The notes under the pieces: generated by a model | The model's database searches: none | Told to the model about the DNA's origin: nothing | What the model saw: the letters and a program-made list of their open reading frames with translations, nothing else | Shown: in pieces, positions 37,601 to 46,600 of the stretch | Layout of the letters: the number at the start of each line of letters is the position of its first letter | Numbering within the stretch: position 1 is the stretch's first letter | From: Ahaetulla prasina | Lineage: Eukaryota; Chordata; Lepidosauria; Squamata; Colubridae | Direction of reading: 5' to 3' | DNA: 64,000 nt | Assembly: GCF_028640845.1 (NCBI RefSeq) | Contig: NC_080548.1 | Location: 13,815,814 to 13,879,813, forward strand | Translations under genes and position numbers: made by a program

Positions 37601-40600
37601 CCTAGAGTTTACGTCATCCTGGTTTCTTTAAAAAGACACAGTGACTGAATGTGTATCATGTGCTAACTCAAAATCAGATAAACCAGATTGTAGCTTGTGG
37701 CATGATTTCAGCTACTCAGTCAGGCAACTGAGTGGTCTTATCGGGTTTTTAGAGCAGAGTTTCTCAACCTTGACAATTTTAAGATGTGTGGACTTCAGTT
37801 CCCAGAATTCCCATGCTGGCCAGGGAATTCTGGGAAATAAGTCCACCCATCTCAAAGTTGCTGAGGTAGAGAAAGCCTGCTATATAGAGCAGGGGTCCCC
37901 AACCTTGGCAACTTTAAGACCTGTGGACTTCAACTCCCAGAATTCCTCAGCCAGCTTTGCTGGCTGGGGAATTCTGAAAGTTGAAATCCACCAGGCTTAA
38001 AGTTGCCAAGGTTGGAGACCCCTGCTACAGACCAGTGCTTTGGCACTGACCTTTTGCCAGAAGAAGATGAAACTTGGAGAGGGATAAGATTTTGGAATGT
38101 CCACGTGGCCTTTCAAGCAAATTGCAATGATTTATTTAACAAGGCCTTGTCTTGCTGTCAATTCCTTACGTACTTCTGAATGCTATGTTTGGTAATTGCC
38201 TGCTTACTTTTTCATAGGTGCCCTGCTTCATGTGAATGAAAGTTTCTGGCCTTGTTGAATACAGCTTTCCCATTTCTAATGACGGTGATTTTTCCCCCCC
38301 ATCAGGTCTCTCAATGTAGATATGGAATGGTTATACGGTGCCTTAGAGAGCAGCAACATGGAGGTGGATATCGGATACTTACCACAGGTCTGTAGCAAGT
38401 ATGGACTAATCCTCTCTGTACACGCTTAGACATTCTTGTTCTTTTTCAGTTCACAAGAACATTCAGTCTTTTCCAAAGCTGGTCTCAACCATCTTTCCAT
38501 AAAATGCTGGCTAAGAAATTGGAGAATCCTTTTCCAGCTCTTCCATAATGATTGCGTTTATGTTGAGTGTAGCTATTGAAACAACCTCTGTTCCGGATGT
38601 GTGAAATAGATGACATCATAAAGCAATCAAATACCACTCCTGTATCCCCAAAAGGTCTCATGTCCCTTGTTGCTTCGCAGATGGAGCTGGAGTCTCTGGG
38701 ACCATCTACCCCTTCGGTGATTCATGATGAAAATGGGAACGTGATTGACAGCCGAGAAGGAGAACCAATTCAGTTTATTTTTGAAGAGATTTCCTGGCAG
38801 AGAGAAATAAGCTGGGAAGAAGCATCTGAGAAACTGGAAGTGGTCATGTATCCATTTAAGAAAGTATGTAAAGAGCTTGACATCCTCTCAAACGTAATTA
38901 AATAATTATGTCCGTGCTCTAAGGCAGGGGTCTCCAACCTTGGCAACTTTAAGCCTGGTGGACTTCAACTCCCAGAATCCCCCAGCCAGTTGGCTGGGGG
39001 ATTCTGGGAGTTGAAGTCCACCAGGCTTAAAGTTGCCAAGGTTGGAGACCCCTGCTCTAAGGAATTAAAGTAATACAGCTATGCAGGCCATATACCAGTA
39101 GTGAAAGTGACTTAACCTACTAACAAAACAAACAGCTCTTTTAGCCAAAACTCAGATATATTAAATAAATACACAGTCCCTTTTTTTTGGGGGGGGGGAT
39201 ACATGCTTGGAAGTATTGGTTGAGGTCCCAAGTGGAATCTGGATCTCTTAGAATAAATGGTGTTTTTAATGGCTGTCTCTTCTCGCCTTCCCCTTATCCA
39301 AATCCCTGATGCCATGGTGAAAGAGGCAAGCGATAGAAATGTTTCTAGGACAGTGATGGCTAACCTTTTTGCCACTGCGTTCCAAAAGCGGGGGGAATGC
39401 ATGCGCATGTGCCCACAACGATAATTCAATATGCCCCGCCCCACCCCCACGCATGTGCACGCAAACCCCCCCCCCAGTGCTCCCCCCGCTTTTGGCACAT
39501 GGTGGGCCCGGTAGGCCCATTTTTTGTCCTTCCCAACTCTAGACGCTTTCTAGGAGCCTGGGGAGGGTGAAAACGGGCTTCCTCACCCCCCCATCCCCCC
39601 AGAGGCCAGAAATGGCTCGTTTCCCGACTTCCAGTGGGACTAGAAGGCCGGAAAATCAGCTGGCCAGCGCTGGAGCTGAGCTAGGGCAGTGCTCGAGTAC
39701 TTACAGATACAGCTCTGCGTGCCCCCTGTGCCATAAGTTCGCCGTCACGGTTCTAGGAGCTTCTTATCAGCAGGGAACACAAAGGCTGCGTGTAACTCAG
39801 CTTGAAACAAAGAGTGAATTTATAGCTCGAAACAGGAAATGTTAGACACCTCTTGTAACAGAGCTCCCCCTCCATTGAACTAGGAAAAAAAGAAATTCCA
39901 GGAGAAAATGAGAGGACTTGATCAGTCGAGTCATTTTAAGACATTTGTGCATGGTATTGCTCTTAAGCCACACAAGTACTTTTGGCTCGAGGGTCGTATC
40001 AGGCTTTGCACCATATTGATGGAGCAGTTCCAAAGTCAGTAGGCCAGGACTTGATTTTGGGGTATGGGAGCGAAAGGGCACTGTGAGCCTCTGAGAGGCT
40101 TAGGTGCCTTTAACCCACACGCCAACCCTCCAAACCAGGGGTGAAATGCTCCCAGTTCAGACCGGAGCAATGGCGGCAGGTGGTTCAGAGAACCGGTAGC
40201 AAAAATCCCTGCCCCCCCGCGCCCCCATGCCCAGCCGAGCGACACGATTGTCAGAGCCGAAGAGGTTGTAAAAAAAAATGCTTTTAAAGGGTTAAAACAA
40301 GGCTCTGAGGATCGAAGCTGAGGTGCCTGATGTCAGAGGTTTTTTTTTTTCTTTACTTTTAAAAGCATTTTTTAAAAGGTAAAAAAGCTGAAGCGTGCTA
40401 GGCAAAAAATGGGGGGGGGGGATTCATTAGAGAGAGAGAGAGAGGGAGGGAGGAAAAAGGAGAGGAACAAAGGACTACAAACCTGGCATTAGACACAGCT
40501 TCAGAGGATAATCCTGGAGGTCATCTAGTCCAACCCTACTTCAGCAGGACATTGTTAGTGAGTTTCTGTCTTTTGATCCCCCAGTCACATGTTTACATAG

Positions 40601-43600
40601 CCACGCCTACCCAGTCACATGACCCCCACCACCAAGCCACGCCCACAGAACCGGTAGGAAAGAAATTTAGATTTCACCACTGCCCCAAACACAAACACAA
40701 AAGGGCTGCCCGTTTTGGCCTCACTTACTCAAGGGTTGCAAAGAAAATAATAGCCTACAGGGCACGTTGTTTGTTTGTTTGTTTTTTGCATGCTTGTCTT
40801 AAGAAGAACGGATTTCCTTTTAGAAGGCTTATAGAGCAGGATTGGCCAACCTGTGCGTAACGCCAGATCTCTGTTTAACTTGAAATATGTGGCTTCCTGT
40901 TGAATGAATTGGGAGAGAATTGCATATGAGCAGTTATGTAAATAGTAGTTTAACTTTCCTTGCCTGCATTAGAAGCAGGCTGGGGATGAGTTATTTCCTG
41001 AACAGGGAACCACTTGAAAATGTCACGGTTGTAAATTAAGATGGGAAGTTGAAAAAGATCCCAGAAAAGGGCACTGAGAAAAACCACTTATGCTCTGCTG
41101 CTGTGAATATTCCTAGGAGATTCCCAAAGGTGCTTTTTTCAAGAGGCAAAACTTTTTTTTGAAGACATTTCACTTCTCATCCAAGAAGCTTCTTCAGCTC
41201 TGACTGGATGGTGGGGAATGGAAGGATTTCTACTCCTTGCAGACAGCTGGTCATTTGCATTCTTTTAGCGAGTCGCTGAGGCTACTTGGTGGTTTATCTG
41301 TGTCGTCAAAGTCACCTGAGTTCCTAGGAGATGAGTGTGATTGGTATCTTTACCTTTAAATAACAGAGCAAGTGAAACCTGCACAATTTGGGGGGGAGGG
41401 GGTCGTTGTCTTGTTTTTGTTTTGGGAGGGAGGGGTCCTCCCTGAAGATGCTGTTTTCATTGTTCAAAGGAAATTCCCTTTGAAATGCAAATAAGTATCA
41501 ACAAGCTTTGAAGAAGTGGTTTTTCTCACAGTCCTGGTGGAGGAGGAAGACTTCACAAAAAAGTCTTCAGGAATTTGGGAGTGCCTACCACATGATGTAA
41601 GGGGACGCAGTAGCTCAAGGGGCTAGGACGCTGAGCTTGTTGATGGAAAGGTCGGCAGTTCAGCGGTTCGAATCCCTAGTGCCGTGTAACGGGGTGAGCT
41701 CCTGTGACTTATCCCAGCTTCTGCCAACGTAGCAGTTCGAAAGCACGTAAAAAATGCAAGTAGAAAAACAGGGACCACCTTTCGTGGGAAGGTAACAGCA
41801 TTTCATGCACCTTTGGCGTTGAGTCATGCCGGCTACATGACCACGGAGACGTCTTCGGACAGTGCTGGCTCTTCGGCTTTGAAACAGAGATGAGCACTGC
41901 CCCCTAGAGTCGGGAACGACTAGCATGTGTGTGCGAGGGGAACCTTTACCATTACCTTTACCTTACCACATGGTGTGGAAAAGAATACCTTTTTTTTCTC
42001 CACAGTTGTGCATTACAGGTATTCCTCGACTTAAAAATCTCTTGTTTAATGACCATTCCTTATAGTGGCATTGAAAAAAGGGAGTTGTGACCGATCCTCG
42101 CACTTCTGACCATTGCAGCATTCCCATGGTTATGTGATCAAAATTCAGGCGCTGTCAACCAGCATGTATGTAGGATGGTTGTAGTGTCCTGGAGTCATGT
42201 GATCGCGATTTGCAACCTTCCCATCTGGCTTCTGACAAACATAGTCAATGGGGGAAGCCAGATTCGCTTAACATCTGCATGTTTCACTCAACAAATTGCA
42301 GTGATTCGCTTAACAACATAGCAAAAAAAAAATGGTTGTCAATAACTCACTTAACGATCGCTTTGCTTAGCAATGGAAATTGTAGTCCCAATTATGGTTG
42401 AGGACTACCTGCACAGTATATAAGGCACTGTGGCCAATCAGGAACGTTTTATATGTCTCTATTTTATATGTCTCTATTTTGAATATACTATAAAGCTTTG
42501 CTGGCTGAGGTATTCTGGGAGTTGAAGTCCACAAGTCTTAAAGTTGCCACGGTTGGAGACCCCTGCTATAAAGAATAGAATACTTTTAACATTTTAGCAT
42601 TCGTAACAATAAATACCTGAGCCAGACATCCCAAATGAATTTTGGGATCCCAAACAAATCCCAAATTCAGCTCATTTTGTTTTTCAGGTTTCCTACTTTC
42701 CTTTTACCCAGGCTTTTGAAAAGGCCAAATCTGAGGGTAAACTTGTTCATTCCATACTCTTGTGGGGAGCCTTAGATGATCAGTCATGCTGAGGTAAGGA
42801 CTGAATGGGGTGTGTTTTTTTTAAAGGAGTTTGTCAGGAAGTCTAAGTTGTTGTTTTTTTTTTCTCCATCCTAAGATAAAAATGTTAGAGGATGCTTACT
42901 AAGAACATTAGCAAATGTTCTGACCTAGACGTTCACAAACCACGAAGCAGGCTCATTATCCCGCCAAAAGTCCCTTTTTATTAAGTTACTGTGAATTTCT
43001 CATTCACACTCAGCAAAGTCTTTCAAGGGCATACATTCAAACAATTATAAAACAAATGACATTTTGGTACGGTAGGATATTTTGACTCAGTTTGCCTATT
43101 GTCTCTCATTTCTTTCAATGCCTTTCTTTCTGCTTGTCTTGGAAGTCATTGGCATAATGCTGCACAACAAACTCTGCGCAAATACTTTACTAAGCGAATT
43201 CAGAGTAACTTGCATTAAGACAAATTGAGCTCCATCTCCCTACCAGACCTATCAAGAACCTTGCCTAGGAGCCCTCTGACGGCGCCTACTCACTCATATA
43301 TTCAATACCCAAATCAATGTTTGCAGCAGGACCAACATAACCAGGGGTGAAATCCAGCAGATTCTGACAGGTTCTGGAGAACCGGTAGCAAAAATTTTGA
43401 GTAGTTTGGAGAACCGGCAAATATCACCTCTGGCTGGTCCCAGAGGGTTGTGGGAATGGAGATTTTGCACTATCCTTCCCCCAGGAGTGGGGAGGAAATG
43501 AGGATTTTGCAGTATCCTTCTTCTGCCACGCCCACCAAGCCATGCCACACCCACAGAACCGGTAGTAAAAAATATTGGATTTCACCACTAAACATAACAG

Positions 43601-46600
43601 ATATCCCAGGAGATGAAAGTGTTAAACCAGATATGAATATGACCTCTTTACCTAAAGATTCAGAAATCTGCTCCTAAATCCAAAAATTTCACTAAGCTTC
43701 TTTTGTTCCTCCTCTGGGCAGGTTCAGGGCGAACTCTCCGGGAGACAGTCCTGGAAAGTTCGCCCATCCTTGCATTCCTGAATGAGAGTTTCATCAGCAC
43801 CTGGTCGTTGGTGAAGGAGCTGGAAGATTTACAGGTAAGCTGCTCTTGAAATTCAACAGGAGGACAAGGTGGAATGGGTCGCTTGAAGTGATCCTGTAAG
43901 ATGACCGTTGCTCAGTGCTGGGTTCTAACCGGTATTACTACCAATTCGCTTCGCACACGTGCTTTGCGCGTGATCGGCGCATTGAATTGCTGAACAGCTG
44001 AGGCATGGCAATCTGCTCTGCCGCGCCTTTCAGCTGGGCTAAAAACGAAGGAATAAAGGTAGGTATACCACAGGAGCGGGCGGGAGGGCCCATCTGATGG
44101 TTGGAGCGAACCGGTTCGCCCTCACATCAACATTTCCGCTACTCACCACTGTCGTTGCTCTTTTAGAAGTAGTTTATTGATGAATTCGCCTTGCAATCTT
44201 ATCAATCCTTGCTCTATTATATCATGTTCTGTTTACTCCTCTACTCTTATGGTGGCCAATTCTTCTCGTGAATAGATCTGGGAAGCTTATAAGCAAGACA
44301 CAAAAGCAGAGGTGCCATCCTTCTTCCGTTTCTCAACACGCCGCCTCTGATTCTTTCATAACCCTTATGACTAGTAAGCTGACCCTCCATTGCAGCAAAC
44401 CCGAAATAGGGTCCCTAAGCACCAGGATTTTGTCCTCTTCCTCTAGTAAACTTGTAACTGCCATAATCTATTAAGCTCCCAATGCCTATTAACATGAATA
44501 TATGTTAAATTAAAGCAGGGGTACGGCCCGCAGGCTAGATACAGCCTGCCAAAGCCATTAATCCGGCCCATGTGAGACCATGCGGCTGCCCTGCCTACAT
44601 CGCCCCACCTACCCACCAGCCCCCACCCGCCTTCTGGAGGCTCAGCCTAAAAATGAGATGTGTGGAGGCCAAAAATGGGCCCATTTTTGGGCAGCAGAAT
44701 GGCACTGGAGTGGTATTGTTACCCTGCTCTGGGCGGCATTCCCAAGTTCCATTTTCACTGGCAGAGGGTTGCAGGAGGACATTGCAGCTGAAAATGGAGT
44801 TTGGGAGCCCGCTTTTGCTGACAGACTGCTCGGGCCGCCATAGGCGCCCCCAACACGAGTGATATTGAGCTGGCCATGTCAACCCTGGCCACACCAACCC
44901 CAGCCCCCAACGGTCAAACACAACCCTGATGCAGCTCTCAATGAAATTGAGTTTGACACCCCCTCACTAGAAGATAGAGTTGAACAACATCTGGAAGACA
45001 ATCCAATACACCAAAATAAAGCAAGAACCAATCAATTAGGAAATATTATATCATCTGTAATAATTTTTCATGGTTTTTAGATCTTGATGCAAGCATAGCC
45101 TTTGATCTCATTTTAAACCTAAGATTTGTTTCTATTTGAATCAAACGAAGAGCATCTTATTAACACAAGAAACTTTAAATGCGATTGTCGCAGGATAAAC
45201 AGGACAAGATCACCAGCAAACTTGCAGCCCTTCACCTTGAAAAGTATAACTTCCCCGTGGAGATCATGATCTGCCTGCCCAATGGCACTGTGGTAAGATT
45301 CTCACTCTCTTAGATCTTTTCAATCCCCTCTTGTCTACCTTGTATTTTTCTAAACTGTGGAATCTTTTGGAATTGCTTTGACTTACTTACAATAAGTACT
45401 GAACATCTCATGGAGAATTCTGTATCACAGAACTAAAATCAAATTATTTGGAGCATAGCAGTGTCCTTGCAACACCTAAGAAAAAGAAAAGTATTTTCTA
45501 ATGATTATGGACATTCTCAGTCATCCAGGTCATGGTTGTCCCAAAGGTGCTTTTTCAAGTGGCAACTGGACTGTCTGGTTTTTTTCTTCTCATCATTAGA
45601 GCTGAAGAAGCTTCTTGGATGAGAAGCGAAACGTCTTCAAAGAAAAACCAGTACAGTTGCCTTTTGCAAAAGCACCTTTGGGACTATTTTCCAGTGATTG
45701 TTCTTTCTGTTCCAAAGACACAGAAATCAGGATTTGCCAAGCATCAGCAGGATTGTAAAAGTTACTTCCTTCAAAGTAAGTTATATCTTGGGCAGAGACA
45801 TGGCACACACACTCTCAGAACCACTGAAGCATTGGGATGGATTAAAGTGAAGAAATTAGCTGAAATATTTCCTCAATTTGAAGCAGGGAGAATTTATAAC
45901 AAATATTCACAGAAACACTAAAAATTAAATATGAATTTTTACTATTATGACCAGAAGTGAAATGCTTCCGGTTCAGACCAGATCAGCTGATCTGGTAGCA
46001 ATGGCGGCGGGTGGTTCGGAGAACCGGTAGCAAAAATCCCTGCCCCCCCATGCCCAGCTGAGCCACGCGATCCTTAGAGCTTTTTTTTTTTTTTTACTTT
46101 TAAAAGCATTTTTTAAAAGGTAAAAAAGCTGAAGCCTGCTAGGCAAAAAATGGGGGGTGTAGGCAAAAAATGGGGGGGGGGTTTCGTTTGAGTGAAAGAA
46201 GGAAGGAAGGACGGAAGGAAGGAAGGACGGACGGACGGACGGACTACAAACCTGGCACTAGACGCTGCTTCAGAGGATAATCCAGGGCTGGAAGGGACCT
46301 GGAGGTTCATCTAGTCCAATCCTGCTCCAGCAGGACATTGTTAGTGAGTTTCTGTCTTTTGATCCCCCAGTCACATGGTTACACCCACCCAGTCACATGA
46401 CCCCCCCAGCAAGCCACGTCCACCAAGCCACGCCCACAGAACCGGTAGAAAAGAAATTTAGATTTCACCACTGGTTATCAATAGCAACAAAAAGTGGTGC
46501 ATGGGATATTGTAGTGTATACATGAATATGCAAATAGTATCTACCCTGTTCCCACCCAAAATAAGACCTATCTCGAAAATGAGCCCTAGCATGTTTTTAT

